Source: Vagococcus hydrophili
Lineage (GTDB): Bacteria; Bacillota; Bacilli; Lactobacillales; Vagococcaceae
NCBI RefSeq assembly: GCF_011304195.1
Contig: NZ_CP049887.1
Span: 682,001-746,000, forward strand
DNA: 64,000 nt
Direction: 5' to 3'
Part shown: positions 34,368 through 44,452 of the stretch, in pieces
Layout: each line of letters opens with the position of its first letter
Numbering within the stretch: the first letter of the stretch is position 1
Position numbers and translations under genes: made by a program
Notes under the pieces: generated by a model
What the model was told of the DNA's origin: nothing
The model's database searches: none
What the model saw: only the letters and a program-made list of their open reading frames with translations

Positions 34368-36041
34368 TTATTTTCTTTTTTGACTTGATTCCATGATAAC
34401 TGGTAAAATAACCGGTCTTCTCTTTGTTTGTTCATACAAATGACGACTTAGTTGATCTCTGATTTCTTGTTTTAAAACGCCCCAGTCAAAATCTTGTTTT
34501 TCTAAGTTTTCTAAAACAACTGTCTCAACAATCGCTTCACTTTCTTTCATCAAGTCAGTGCTTGTCTTAACATAAACAAAGCCACGCGAGGTAATTCTTG
34601 GTTTTGAAATAATTTTCTTAGCGCGACGATTAATCGTTACTACTGCGATAAAAATGCCATCCTCAGATAAAATCTTACGATCTCTTAAGACAATATTACC
34701 AATATCACCCACACCTAAACCATCGATTAAGACATTATCAGCATCTGTTGAACCTGTCATTCTTAAACGACCTTTTTCAAATTCAAGAATATCTCCTCGA
34801 CCTGTAATGAAAATATCTTGGTAAGACATGCCTAGTTCATGAGCCAAATCAGCATGAGCTGCAAGTAATCGGTACTCACCTTGAACGGGTACAAAGTATT
34901 TTGGTTTCATTAAGTTAAGCATTAATTTTAAATCATTTTGATTCCCATGACCTGAAACATATAAGTTATCTGAAATTGTTTTAACCGTTCCACCAGCACG
35001 GTAAATCATATCTTCCGTCTTAGCCACTGTTGTTTCCACAGAAATAGCTGGTGTTGTCGTGATGTAAACTAAATCACCTTCTTGAATCTTGATACTACGG
35101 TGACGTTTACTTGCCATTTTTTGTAGTGAGTGAAGAGGCTCACCCATACGACCTGTTTCTAAAATCAAAATGTTTTCTGGATTTTTGTTTTTCATTTCTT
35201 TTTCAGTAATAATTAAATCTTCATTAGGTAATTTCAATTTGCCTAATTTAATCGCTGTTTTAACGATTTGTTCCGCATCTTTCCCAGTTAAGACAACTTG
35301 ACGCTCTGACTTAGCCGCTGCATTCAATACTTGTTGCACGCGTTTAATGTTACTAGCAACACTTGCCACAATAATACGGCCTTCCCAGTAGCGAATCGTA
35401 TCATAAACTTCTTCTGCCGTTTGATTTTCAGATGCAATCAATTGGGCACTCTCTGCATTAGATGAGTCACTTAGAAGCGCAAATACGCCTTCTTTACCAA
35501 TTTCTGCTAATCTTGAAAAATCTGTTTTGTAATCATCTGTGGCACTTTGATCGAATTTAAAATCACCTGTGTAGACAATGCTACCTTCTTCTGTCTTAAT
35601 CGAAATTCCAATTGAATCTGGAATAGTATGTGTCGTGCTAAAGAAACTGATAACCGCATGACCAAAATCAATTTCAGTAAACTCATCTACCACATGGAAA
35701 TCTTTGAAATCCTTGGTATTCGGGTAATTTTTAACATTTATTTTAGCTAGTTCTGTTGTTAACTCTGTTCCAAAAACGGGCACTTTTATATTTTCTAATA
35801 AATAAGGTAATGCACCGATAGCATCCGCGTGTCCATGACTCAAAAAGACACCCGCAATTTTATCTTTGTTCTCAATCAAATAAGAAAAATCTGGTATTAC
35901 CATATCAATTCCTAATTGTTCATTCTCTGGATATTTCAGTCCGCAGTCTAACACAAAAATTTCGTTCTCTACTTCGATAACATAGATACTTTTCCCATTT
36001 TCTCTAACTCCGCCAAGAGGGACTATTTTAATTTGACTCAC
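34368..36041 (-). CDS. rnjB: Ribonuclease J2 (beta-CASP, degenerate metal motif)
   Basis: 557 aa: metallo-beta-lactamase domain, beta-CASP domain and C-terminal RNase J domain. The start VPLGGVRENGKSIYVIE and FVLDCGLKYP are typical. The metal-binding motif reads SHGHADAIGA, so the second Asp-His of HxHxDH is Asp-Ala, the pattern of the less active J2 paralogue. It works with RNase J1 in mRNA decay. GTG start with GAGGTG 8 nt upstream. Confidence 0.9.
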   Translation of the reverse strand: MSQIKIVPLGGVRENGKSIYVIEVENEIFVLDCGLKYPENEQLGIDMVIPDFSYLIENKDKIAGVFLSHGHADAIGALPYLLENIKVPVFGTELTTELAKINVKNYPNTKDFKDFHVVDEFTEIDFGHAVISFFSTTHTIPDSIGISIKTEEGSIVYTGDFKFDQSATDDYKTDFSRLAEIGKEGVFALLSDSSNAESAQLIASENQTAEEVYDTIRYWEGRIIVASVASNIKRVQQVLNAAAKSERQVVLTGKDAEQIVKTAIKLGKLKLPNEDLIITEKEMKNKNPENILILETGRMGEPLHSLQKMASKRHRSIKIQEGDLVYITTTPAISVETTVAKTEDMIYRAGGTVKTISDNLYVSGHGNQNDLKLMLNLMKPKYFVPVQGEYRLLAAHADLAHELGMSYQDIFITGRGDILEFEKGRLRMTGSTDADNVLIDGLGVGDIGNIVLRDRKILSEDGIFIAVVTINRRAKKIISKPRITSRGFVYVKTSTDLMKESEAIVETVVLENLEKQDFDWGVLKQEIRDQLSRHLYEQTKRRPVILPVIMESSQKRK

Positions 36042-36136
36042 TCTTTTTTCACCTCATCAATTTTTGATTAATCTCACTTAATCAAAAGTTCTTTCTTTTA
36101 TTATTAAGAGATACTTTTTTCTATCTCTATTGTTTA

Positions 36137-37189
36137 CTAATTATTTACTCTCACAAGAGACATCGCATGTAATCTTTCAGCGATTTGAACCGAATTCCAG
36201 GCAGCACCCTTGAGTAAGTTATCTGATACTACCCACAGATGGAAACCAGTCGTCACATCTAAATCACGACGAACTCGTCCTACAAAGACTTCTTTTTTGT
36301 CTACTGAAGTTAAGGCTTGAGGATAAATTTGTTCTTTTGGCTCATCCTCTAAAATGATTCCTTCAGATTGACTTAAAATATTTTTGATATCATCTGGCGT
36401 CACTTGATCTGTTTTAATCTCAATATAAACAGATTCCGAATGCCCCGTCATGACAGGAATCCGGACACAGGTTGCTGACACTTTAATTGTGTCATCTTCC
36501 ATAATCTTTTTCGTTTCATTAACCATTTTCCACTCTTCATTTGTATAATCATCCTCTGAAAACACATCAATTTGTGGTAAGGCATTGAAGGCTAACGGGT
36601 AGTGTTTCTCATCTCCAGAACAAGGTAAAATATTTGCTTCGACTTTTGTTTCTCCCGCTAACATTTGACTCGTTTGTGTTTTCAGTTCATTAATTGCTGA
36701 CATACCCGCACCACTAACCGCTTGATACGTTGAGACAATAATTCTATCCAACCCATAAGCTTGACGAATCGGCTCTAGTGCGACCATCATTTGAATAGTT
36801 GAACAATTTGGATTAGCGATAATGCCTTGATGATTTTTTAACGCTTCTGAATTCACTTCTGGTACAACAAGCGGGATATCTTTTTCCATTCTAAAGGCAC
36901 TTGTATTATCAATGACTACGCAACCACGTCTGACTGCTTCATTGGCATATTGTTTAGAGATAGAGCCTCCTGCACTAAATAAGGCAATATCGACACCTTC
37001 AAAAGAATCATTTACTAACTCTTCAATCAGATATGTTACACCTTTAAACGAAATTTCTTTACCCGCTGAGCGTTTTGAAGCTAAAAACTTAATACTTTCA
37101 ATTGGTAATGAACTATTTTCAAGCATTTCTTTCATCTTCGTACCCACAGCTCCAGTTGCTCCAACAATTGCTACGCTGTATTTACCCAA
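36137..37189 (-). CDS. asd: Aspartate-semialdehyde dehydrogenase
   Basis: 350 aa. The Rossmann start [14 protein letters not shown], the catalytic Cys in [12 protein letters not shown] and the C-terminal GRVRRD motif are present. It reduces aspartyl phosphate to the semialdehyde, feeding lysine/DAP and threonine synthesis. Start TTG 37189 is preferred: the in-frame ATG 18 bases upstream sits on the AAGGAGG ribosome-binding site, which spaces correctly for the TTG. No lysine riboswitch is visible upstream. Confidence 0.95.
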   Translation of the reverse strand: MGKYSVAIVGATGAVGTKMKEMLENSSLPIESIKFLASKRSAGKEISFKGVTYLIEELVNDSFEGVDIALFSAGGSISKQYANEAVRRGCVVIDNTSAFRMEKDIPLVVPEVNSEALKNHQGIIANPNCSTIQMMVALEPIRQAYGLDRIIVSTYQAVSGAGMSAINELKTQTSQMLAGETKVEANILPCSGDEKHYPLAFNALPQIDVFSEDDYTNEEWKMVNETKKIMEDDTIKVSATCVRIPVMTGHSESVYIEIKTDQVTPDDIKNILSQSEGIILEDEPKEQIYPQALTSVDKKEVFVGRVRRDLDVTTGFHLWVVSDNLLKGAAWNSVQIAERLHAMSLVRVNN

Positions 37190-37294
37190 TAAAAACTCCT
37201 CCTTCATTTTTACATAATTCTCCCGATTTTACTTATCCTCTATTTTAGCATAAATTTTAAAAAAATTCTTTATCTAATATTTTACGAACTTAAA

Positions 37295-37338
37295 GAAAAA
37301 AAGAAACGAAAAAGTCGCTAAACTTTTTCGTTTCTTTT
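37295..37338 (-). terminator. Terminator of the LPATG protein gene
   Basis: A 15-bp perfect stem AAGAAACGAAAAAGT / ACTTTTTCGTTTCTT with A/T runs on both sides. Confidence 0.85.
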
Positions 37339-37345
37339 AATCAAT

Positions 37346-38644
37346 TTAGTTAGTTTCTTTCTTGTAATAAATTTTACCAAATAGCATTAACATCAACATA
37401 CCTAAAACGGCAGCCATGATATTTTCTTCTTCACCTGTTGCAGGTAAAGCACTATTTGATTTAAGAACAATCGGTTTTGTTGCTGATTTGTTCGTGCTAG
37501 TAGTAACAAATTTGATTTTTTCTTTAGGAACGACTACTGGATCTACTTTAATTCCAGGTTTAGGTTTAACAATTGTTGGTTCTATCGGCTTCACTGGATC
37601 TACCGGTTTAATTGGGTCAACCGGATCTACTGGTTTCAATCCATCAATAATAGCTCTAAGTTCCTGCATGATTGCTTCCATCTCTTCTAATGAATCCACT
37701 GAGTTTAAATAATATAACCATTCAGTTTCTTCTTCAGCTGAAATTAAACCACTCGTTACCCAACTTGTAATTTCATCTTCATACCCTTTAACAACTGCTT
37801 CGTCTTCTTGTTGTTTAGGTACAACGACTTCATCATAAAATTTAGTGAACAACGCATCAATATCAGCTGCGTTATCTAACACACTAATTAAAAGCATTAG
37901 TGAAATATACTCTTCATATGAAGCATAACCATCAACCATCCAGCCGAATGCAGTCGCATCAATCGCTGCAATTTGTTCACTTAACTCAGGATGAGGTGTT
38001 GCTTCGTCCATTGCTGCTCGTAACATCTCCATAATAACGTCTAATTCTTCAAGTGAAGTTGCGCTGTTTAAAAAATGTAAGTAAACAACTTCACTTTGTC
38101 CATTAATTAACCCTTGCGCTACCCACGAAGCAATTTCATCTTCATAACCTTTGATTAACTCTTCAATAGGGAAATTTTTTGGTACAACAACTGTATCATA
38201 GAAATTAGTAAAAATTTCATCAATTTCAGTTTGTGTTTTAGCATTATTAATTAATGCCATCACAGCATTGTACTCTTCTACTGTTGCATACTTACTATTC
38301 ACATAACCTTTAATTGTTGCATCTAAATCTGCTTTTTGTTGTTTCAATGCTTCTTCTTCAGCTTTTATATCTGGCTTTACTTCTTCCGGTTTTGTCTCCG
38401 GCTTCACTTCTTCCGGTTTCGTTTCCGGCTTCACTTCTTCCGGTTTTGTTTCCGGCTTAGCTTCTTCCGGTTTTGTTTCCGGCTTCACTTCTTCTGATTT
38501 TTTAGAATCAACTTTAACCAGGTTAACCACTTTTTCATCGTTAACTTTTGTTTCCGTTGTATTTTCTGCCATTGTTGTTACTGTACCTAACATAAAAGCG
38601 CTAGATAATAAAACAATTGAACTCATAAATTTATTTCCCTTCAT
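37346..38644 (-). CDS. LPATG-anchored surface protein with KPE repeats
   Basis: 432 aa. The signal peptide (to ~residue 26) is followed by about five 9-residue units KPE(E/T)(A/V)KPET. An ~250-residue helical region comes next, with four related ~60-residue units each containing YATVEEYNAVM-, IASWVAQGLI- or LEELDVIMEML-like segments. A Pro/Lys/Val spacer (DPVKPIEPTIVKP) follows. The sorting signal is LPATGEEEN, then a membrane span and YYKKETN. The start is ATG 38644 with AGGAGGAG upstream; a longer frame crosses the promoter region. Function unknown. Confidence 0.85.
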   Translation of the reverse strand: MKGNKFMSSIVLLSSAFMLGTVTTMAENTTETKVNDEKVVNLVKVDSKKSEEVKPETKPEEAKPETKPEEVKPETKPEEVKPETKPEEVKPDIKAEEEALKQQKADLDATIKGYVNSKYATVEEYNAVMALINNAKTQTEIDEIFTNFYDTVVVPKNFPIEELIKGYEDEIASWVAQGLINGQSEVVYLHFLNSATSLEELDVIMEMLRAAMDEATPHPELSEQIAAIDATAFGWMVDGYASYEEYISLMLLISVLDNAADIDALFTKFYDEVVVPKQQEDEAVVKGYEDEITSWVTSGLISAEEETEWLYYLNSVDSLEEMEAIMQELRAIIDGLKPVDPVDPIKPVDPVKPIEPTIVKPKPGIKVDPVVVPKEKIKFVTTSTNKSATKPIVLKSNSALPATGEEENIMAAVLGMLMLMLFGKIYYKKETN

Positions 38645-38762
38645 AAAATCTCCTCCTAAAATACATGTTACCTTATAAAACGTTCCATTTCTACAGAAAA
38701 CAGATAAAAAACACCTTAAATATATTTTTAAAACATAAAAAAACGACATCATAAAGACATCG

Positions 38763-40475
38763 TTAGTTAAATTGAGCATTATATAATTTTTCATAGACTC
38801 CTTTTTGATTTATCAGAGCTTCATGTGTGCCATCCTCCACAATTCCTGCTTCATCCACTACAATAATCCGTGTTGCATGCTTAATCGTAGCTAATCGATG
38901 AGCGATCATTAACGTGGTTCTTCCTTCAGATAACGACATCAATGATTCTTGAATAACTTTTTCCGTTTCCGTATCTAACGCTGAGGTCGCTTCATCTAAA
39001 ATTAAAATAGGCGGATTCTTTAGAAACATTCGCGCGATAGCTACACGCTGTTTTTGACCACCGGATAATTTAACCCCTCGTTCTCCAATAATGGTTTCCA
39101 ACCCATCTGGCATATCTGAAACAACTTTACTTAAATGAGCCAGTTCAACCGCTCTTTCTATTTCTTCTTCTGTTGCCCCTAATTTTCCGTATGCCACATT
39201 CTCTTTAATACTACCTGGAAACAAGAAAACATCCTGTTGCACAATCCCTATTTGCTGGCGTAATGAGGACATTTTTATATCTTGAATACTGTGACCATCA
39301 ATCTGAATACTCCCAGAATCTATCTCATAAAATCGTGGCAACAAATGACATAAGGTTGTTTTCCCGGCGCCACTTGGACCAACAAAGGCTATGGTTTCAC
39401 CACGCTTAATTTCTAAATTGAGCTGATTAAACACTTCTGTTCCATCATCATATGAAAAAGAAACATTTTGATAGCTAATATCACCTGCTAAATAATCAAC
39501 TTCTTTAGCCTCTTTTTTGTCCTCAATGGCAGGCTTTTTATCTAATTCTTCTGTAAAACGTTTAAATCCAGCAAAACCTTTTGGATAGCTTTCTAACATC
39601 GCATTTATCTTCTCAATTGGGCGAGCAAATACATTCGATAAAAGGATGAATCCTACGAAATTCCCATTCGTAATTTCTCCTTGAATCACGTAGTAAGAAC
39701 CAAATAATAAAGCAAATAAACTAATCAAACGAATCAAGAAATAATTATAGGAAGAACTCACTGCCATCGTTTTATAAAAGGCTAATTTTGATTGACGATA
39801 CAGTTGATTAAGTTTTGAAAAACGTTGTTGCTCATACTCTTCATTAGCAAAGGCTTGCGTTACTCGAATCCCACTCACACTCGCTTCGATGCCTGCGTTA
39901 AACTCTCCTAAATTTTCATAAATCTGTGTATTAACTCGTGTCATTTTTTTATTAAAAAAGGCTAATGCTAACGTGATAAACGGAACTATCACCGCAGTTG
40001 CAAGAGCTAAACTACTATGAATGTTATACATCAAGGTAAATGAACCAACTAGCGTCATAATAGTTATAAAAATATCTTCTGGTCCATGATGGGCCACTTC
40101 TGAAATTTCAAATAAATCAGTTGTCAGACGACTCATTAGTTTACCTGTCTTTTGATTATCATAGAACGAAAATGGTTGTTTTTGAAAATGACGAAACAAT
40201 TCATTACGCATATCTGTTTCAATGTTTGTCCCCAATTTATGTCCAAAATAAACAACAATATACTGAAACACAGTATTAATAATGTAGAAAAATAATAGCA
40301 TGGCACTGACCATAAAAATCAATCGTAAATTCCCTGTAGGCATTATTTTATCAATCACTTGATTCACAATCACCGGAAAACTTAACTCTAAAATAGCTGC
40401 AATAATGGCACAACTAAAATCTAGTATAAAAAGCGCCCTATATGGTTTGTAATATGAAATAAATCTTTTTAACAC
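38763..40475 (-). CDS. ABC exporter half-transporter (homodimeric type)
   Basis: 570 aa with six spans and a full nucleotide-binding domain: Walker A GPSGAGKTT, QQDVFLFPGS, signature LSGGQKQR, Walker B ILILDEATSALD, H-loop AHR. All catalytic residues are canonical and no partner gene is adjacent, so a homodimer (LmrA/MsbA-like) is likely. GTG start after AGGGGGAATTAGG. Substrate unknown. Confidence 0.88.
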   Translation of the reverse strand: MLKRFISYYKPYRALFILDFSCAIIAAILELSFPVIVNQVIDKIMPTGNLRLIFMVSAMLLFFYIINTVFQYIVVYFGHKLGTNIETDMRNELFRHFQKQPFSFYDNQKTGKLMSRLTTDLFEISEVAHHGPEDIFITIMTLVGSFTLMYNIHSSLALATAVIVPFITLALAFFNKKMTRVNTQIYENLGEFNAGIEASVSGIRVTQAFANEEYEQQRFSKLNQLYRQSKLAFYKTMAVSSSYNYFLIRLISLFALLFGSYYVIQGEITNGNFVGFILLSNVFARPIEKINAMLESYPKGFAGFKRFTEELDKKPAIEDKKEAKEVDYLAGDISYQNVSFSYDDGTEVFNQLNLEIKRGETIAFVGPSGAGKTTLCHLLPRFYEIDSGSIQIDGHSIQDIKMSSLRQQIGIVQQDVFLFPGSIKENVAYGKLGATEEEIERAVELAHLSKVVSDMPDGLETIIGERGVKLSGGQKQRVAIARMFLKNPPILILDEATSALDTETEKVIQESLMSLSEGRTTLMIAHRLATIKHATRIIVVDEAGIVEDGTHEALINQKGVYEKLYNAQFN

Positions 40476-40579
40476 CCTAATTCCCCCTTATTTCCTTAAT
40501 AACTTTCTATTCTATCAAAGAATCTTTAAAAAAACTCATTAAATAACTCGTTGTTTTTTTATAGACTCTTTTTTATAAC

Positions 40580-40600
40580 AAGTAACAAAATAAGTTACTT
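40580..40600. promoter_or_regulatory. Palindromic operator candidate upstream of doxX-like gene
   Basis: A perfect 7-bp inverted repeat AAGTAAC-N7-GTTACTT. GTAAC/GTTAC dyads are typical of HxlR-type thiol/quinone sensors. It lies between the divergent ABC exporter and DoxX genes. Confidence 0.5.
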
Positions 40601-40666
40601 ATTTATTGTAAGACTCTTTGTTATATGGTTTAATTAAAAAATCTTATTGAAGGGAGTTTTTTTATT

Positions 40667-41053
40667 ATGACACAATCACAACGCATCAATATAAGTTTTA
40701 TTATTTTACGAGTTTTCTTAGGAGGGACGATGGCTATTCATGGTCTGCAAAAAGTGATGAATCTTGCTGATACAACTGATTTCTTTGTTAGCTTAGGGTT
40801 ACCTAGTTTCATGCCTTTAATTATCGCTGCTATTGAAATTTTTGGTGGTATTTTTATGATCATTGGTTTGTTAGTTCCTCTTGTTTCACTTGGATTCATC
40901 GCTATCTTAGTTAGTGCTACTTTCATGCTAAAAGCAGGAGCAGGTTTTGTAAACGGCTATGAATTAGAAGTTTTATTAATTGCTATGAGTCTTGTTGCTG
41001 GACTTTCACATTGGAGCAAAAAAATATTTTTACCTTTTTCAATCAGTGAATAG
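40667..41053 (+). CDS. DoxX-family membrane protein
   Basis: 128 aa, four membrane spans, with the typical RVFLGGTMAIHGLQK start and IAAIEIFGGIFMIIGL. DoxX-like proteins are linked to redox or thiol stress in several bacteria. The HxlR-type palindrome in its promoter region supports that. AGGGAG precedes ATG. Confidence 0.85.
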   Translation: MTQSQRINISFIILRVFLGGTMAIHGLQKVMNLADTTDFFVSLGLPSFMPLIIAAIEIFGGIFMIIGLLVPLVSLGFIAILVSATFMLKAGAGFVNGYELEVLLIAMSLVAGLSHWSKKIFLPFSISE

Positions 41054-41060
41054 AAAATAA

Positions 41061-41176
41061 GAGGTTGTGACAGAAGTGTTCAGCTTCAAGAAATAAGAAG
41101 GAAATCACGAAAATTGCTTTTCAAATTTTTGTGATTTTCGGCTTATTTCCGAAGAAGCTACTTCTGTGACACCGCT
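41061..41176. repeat. Intergenic inverted repeat, ~116 bp
   Basis: Outer arms GTGACAGAAGT (41067-41077) and ACTTCTGTGAC (41160-41170) are perfect. Inner arms GAAATAAG / CTTATTTC and AAATCACGAAAATT / AATTTTTGTGATTT pair with few mismatches. It looks like the GTGACAGAAGT-type intergenic repeats I associate with enterococci and relatives. Confidence 0.65.
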
Positions 41177-41191
41177 TTATTTGTAAAAAGA

Positions 41192-41229
41192 GGGACTGTG
41201 ACGTACTTATGTCACAGTCCCATTTTTTT
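41192..41229. terminator. Bidirectional terminator (doxX-like / helicase)
   Basis: A perfect 11-bp stem GGGACTGTGAC / GTCACAGTCCC, 8-nt loop, then A and seven T. Confidence 0.9.
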
Positions 41230-44200
41230 ATTCTATCCCCACATCCAAGATATCTTTAATATCTTCCATGGTCATTTTACCTAAATCTTTGGCACTTTCT
41301 GAGTTTAGAACTTGTTGGAACAATTCTTTTTTCTCAGCTTGAAGTCGGTTCATTTTCTCCTCAACCGTTCCTTCTGAAATCAAGCGCCAGACTTCAACTT
41401 TTTTCTTTTGACCCATACGGTGAGCACGCCCAGTTGCTTGATCCTCTACTGCTGGGTTCCACCATAAATCGTAAAGAATAACAGTATCCGCACCGGTTAA
41501 GTTCAGGCCTGTTCCACCTGCTTTTAGCGAAATCAAGAAGACATCTTTGGCCCCACGATTGAAACTATCAACCATCTCTTGTCTCTTAGCTAAAGGTGTA
41601 CTACCTCGTAAATAAAACGTCTCAATATCTAATTTAGCTAATTCTTCTTCTAAAATACTTAGCATACCTGTAAATTGAGAGAACAGTAAAATTCGACGTC
41701 CATTAGCTTTTGCCGTTTGAATCATATCAAGTGCTTGATTCATTTTACCAGAATCACCTTCATAGTCTTCAATAAACAACTGTGGGTGACAACAAATTTG
41801 TCTTAATCTCGTTAAACCAGAAAGAATTGAAATCCGGTTCTGATTTAATTCTTGTTTCGTCATACCAGCGACACTTTTTTGCATTTGTCTTAGATGTGCC
41901 ACGTAGACTGTTTTTTGTTCTTCAGTTAAATGACTGTATAAATCAGTCTCCACTTTATCTGGTAAATCATCTAGAACTTCTTTTTTCTCACGTCTCAAGA
42001 CAAATGGTTTAATCATCATCGCAATTGTTTCAGTCGTTAATTGTTTGTAACGTCTGAGTGGTGGGAAAAATCCTGGCATTAGAATTCTAAACAACGCCCA
42101 TAACTCTTCAATTTTATTCTCAATTGGTGTCCCACTTAAAGCAAAATAATGTTCTGCTTTTAGCGTTTCAATCGTTTGGAACGTTTTGGTTGCTGCGTTT
42201 TTAATCATCTGAGCTTCATCTAAAATTAAACTATGGAAGGTCATTTTTTCGTAAACATCATAATCTTGTCTTAACGTCGTGTATGATGTCACTAAGATAT
42301 CTGTTTCAGTATAATTCTCAATAATCTCGGTTCTTTCTAACTTACTTCCGATAACCACTTTAACCTTTAAATCTGGGGCAAATTTTTGAATTTCAACTTG
42401 CCAATTGTACAACAGACTGGCTGGTGCGACGATTAAAACAGGTTCAGTTAATTTACCTTCTTCTTTTTCAGACAATAAATAAGTAATGGTTTGAACTGTT
42501 TTACCAAGTCCCATATCATCGGCTAAAATACCACCAAATTGATAATGACTCAACATTTTCAACCATTTAAAACCGGTCACCTGATAATCTCGTAAGGAAG
42601 CATTTAAGCCCTTAGGTAGTGCCACCTCATAGTTACTCGGATGAGTTAAATTCGTCACCATCTCTGTAAATAGATCCGTCGTCTCAACGTCTTTCATCTC
42701 TGATAATGCCTGATTAACCATTAAACCACGGTAACGAGGAACTTCTAGTTTTCCTTTACGAACTCTAATATCGCCTCTTAATTGTTGTAAGACTGAGCTG
42801 GTCTCTTTAAACCCTTGTTCGTCTAAGAACAGGATTTGCCCACTCTTAAGCTGATGGTAATCTTGTTGTTTCATCAAACTTACTAATACGTCATTGATTT
42901 CATTTTCTTCAATGTTTGAAATATCGAACTGAATATCTAACCATGAACCATCTTCAATCACTTTGACTTTTGGTTGATGCTCTGTAGAATTTAAGAAAAG
43001 TTGCGCCACATTTGGAGCAATCCCCACTTCAGCATAACGTCGAATCGTTGGTACTTCTTCACGAATAAAGGCATATAATTCTTGCTCTTTTGGTAATTGT
43101 TTCAGGTAAGCATTTTTTCTTTTAGCATACCCAAAATGTTGTAATAACTTCTCGATTCTTTTCTCTTGGACTTGATTTCTAATCACTTGTGATTCTTTAC
43201 CAAGTGACGTTGAGTGCTCTTTATGACTAGAGAAAACAAACTCTCCGTAAACATAATCCACTCGTGCTTCAAGTTGACCTTGTACTTCTTCAATCCAAAT
43301 TTTCGACCTTAAGGGTACTCGAATCATCTCACTTTGTAAATCATCAGAGACATACACTTTCGCGACAGAATCTAAGTTGGGTAAGATATAAGAAAATAGA
43401 TCTCCTACATTATCTTTTGTAAAGACAATCTCAGGTTCTTCTAAACGTTTTAATAATTGAAGGAGTAATTCATAGCGCTCCGATTGCTCATTGGTCAATT
43501 CATAAATTGAATGATTGCCAATCGCCCATTGGTATTTTTCTAAATACATCTCAATTGGGTCTTTAATTTCCATTTTATAATCCGTTGTCCCAACAGGTGA
43601 AATACACACATCAATAGGTAACTTACCCTCTTTGAAGTAAATCGTTTGTTTTTTATCTTCTGGTGTATTAAAAATTAACCTCTCCGTTTTAGTTAATTCT
43701 TCAACGAAAAACTTAACTGTTTCACTACCTAATATCAAATAGCGACGATTGATTTTCCCTTTTTGTTGGACGCTTGTTTGATCCAATAAATCTTGTGCTT
43801 CACGTATTTCAAGAAGCTTATCTAATAGCGTGATATCTCGTTGTGAAAATGAGTTTTCACCAATCACAAATGATTTTTCATTTAACTTGTAAGTCGCTTT
43901 TTTTTCATAACAATCTAAAAATTCTTGGATATTTTTCACCACGTAAGTTTTGCTACCTGGAAAACGACTGCCTAATTTTAAAGAAACAGCAATAACTGAC
44001 TGTTCTGGATGAAAAGATAAGGTTTCTACCACATCCATAACAAACTCCATTTTTAATGGATCGCTTGTTAGTAGTGTTTTCTCCGTCTCGGCTTCTTGTA
44101 ATCTTTCAAAACTTTTTGAAAAAATATCTGCGTGTGATGGTGGTGTGTATATTTTTTGTGTGTTAACTTGTTTCTTAATGTATCTGTTCAAGCCTTTTTC

Positions 44201-44440
44201 TCTTAAAGCAAGTTCGGTTGCTACGGTGTGCTTACAAAAGCCATGCTGTTGCCAGTACTGACATTGACACACATCTTCTTCTCTTGCTGTTCCATCTAAT
44301 TCAATGTGAAACACTTCTGACCCTACAACATCAGCATACCAAACTTGTTGTTCTTCATTTTTACTGATCGATACGACACGCCCATCTTTGGCGTACTCTC
44401 GACCTTCTTCAACTACTTTTTCAGGGATGGACCATTTCAT
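41228..44440 (-). CDS. SNF2-family helicase with SWIM zinc finger
   Basis: 1070 aa. An N-terminal SWIM zinc finger (CQCQYWQQHGFCKH) is followed by a long SNF2-associated region. The helicase core begins at ~residue 620 with DDMGLGKTVQ (motif I), LDEAQMIKN (II), ALSGTPIENK (III), and later LISLKAGGTGLNL and ATGRAHRMGQ (V and VI). It is a DNA translocase, probably in repair or chromatin remodelling. ATG 44440 has AGGAAGTG 6 nt upstream. It lies 12 nt after sbcC in the same operon. Confidence 0.92.
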   Translation of the reverse strand: MKWSIPEKVVEEGREYAKDGRVVSISKNEEQQVWYADVVGSEVFHIELDGTAREEDVCQCQYWQQHGFCKHTVATELALREKGLNRYIKKQVNTQKIYTPPSHADIFSKSFERLQEAETEKTLLTSDPLKMEFVMDVVETLSFHPEQSVIAVSLKLGSRFPGSKTYVVKNIQEFLDCYEKKATYKLNEKSFVIGENSFSQRDITLLDKLLEIREAQDLLDQTSVQQKGKINRRYLILGSETVKFFVEELTKTERLIFNTPEDKKQTIYFKEGKLPIDVCISPVGTTDYKMEIKDPIEMYLEKYQWAIGNHSIYELTNEQSERYELLLQLLKRLEEPEIVFTKDNVGDLFSYILPNLDSVAKVYVSDDLQSEMIRVPLRSKIWIEEVQGQLEARVDYVYGEFVFSSHKEHSTSLGKESQVIRNQVQEKRIEKLLQHFGYAKRKNAYLKQLPKEQELYAFIREEVPTIRRYAEVGIAPNVAQLFLNSTEHQPKVKVIEDGSWLDIQFDISNIEENEINDVLVSLMKQQDYHQLKSGQILFLDEQGFKETSSVLQQLRGDIRVRKGKLEVPRYRGLMVNQALSEMKDVETTDLFTEMVTNLTHPSNYEVALPKGLNASLRDYQVTGFKWLKMLSHYQFGGILADDMGLGKTVQTITYLLSEKEEGKLTEPVLIVAPASLLYNWQVEIQKFAPDLKVKVVIGSKLERTEIIENYTETDILVTSYTTLRQDYDVYEKMTFHSLILDEAQMIKNAATKTFQTIETLKAEHYFALSGTPIENKIEELWALFRILMPGFFPPLRRYKQLTTETIAMMIKPFVLRREKKEVLDDLPDKVETDLYSHLTEEQKTVYVAHLRQMQKSVAGMTKQELNQNRISILSGLTRLRQICCHPQLFIEDYEGDSGKMNQALDMIQTAKANGRRILLFSQFTGMLSILEEELAKLDIETFYLRGSTPLAKRQEMVDSFNRGAKDVFLISLKAGGTGLNLTGADTVILYDLWWNPAVEDQATGRAHRMGQKKKVEVWRLISEGTVEEKMNRLQAEKKELFQQVLNSESAKDLGKMTMEDIKDILDVGIE

Positions 44441-44452
44441 ACGTATCACTTC

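Noticed and set aside
38740-38762. CGACATC / GACATCG as a terminator for the ABC exporter
   Set aside because: The halves are close to a direct repeat, not an inverted one, so no hairpin forms.
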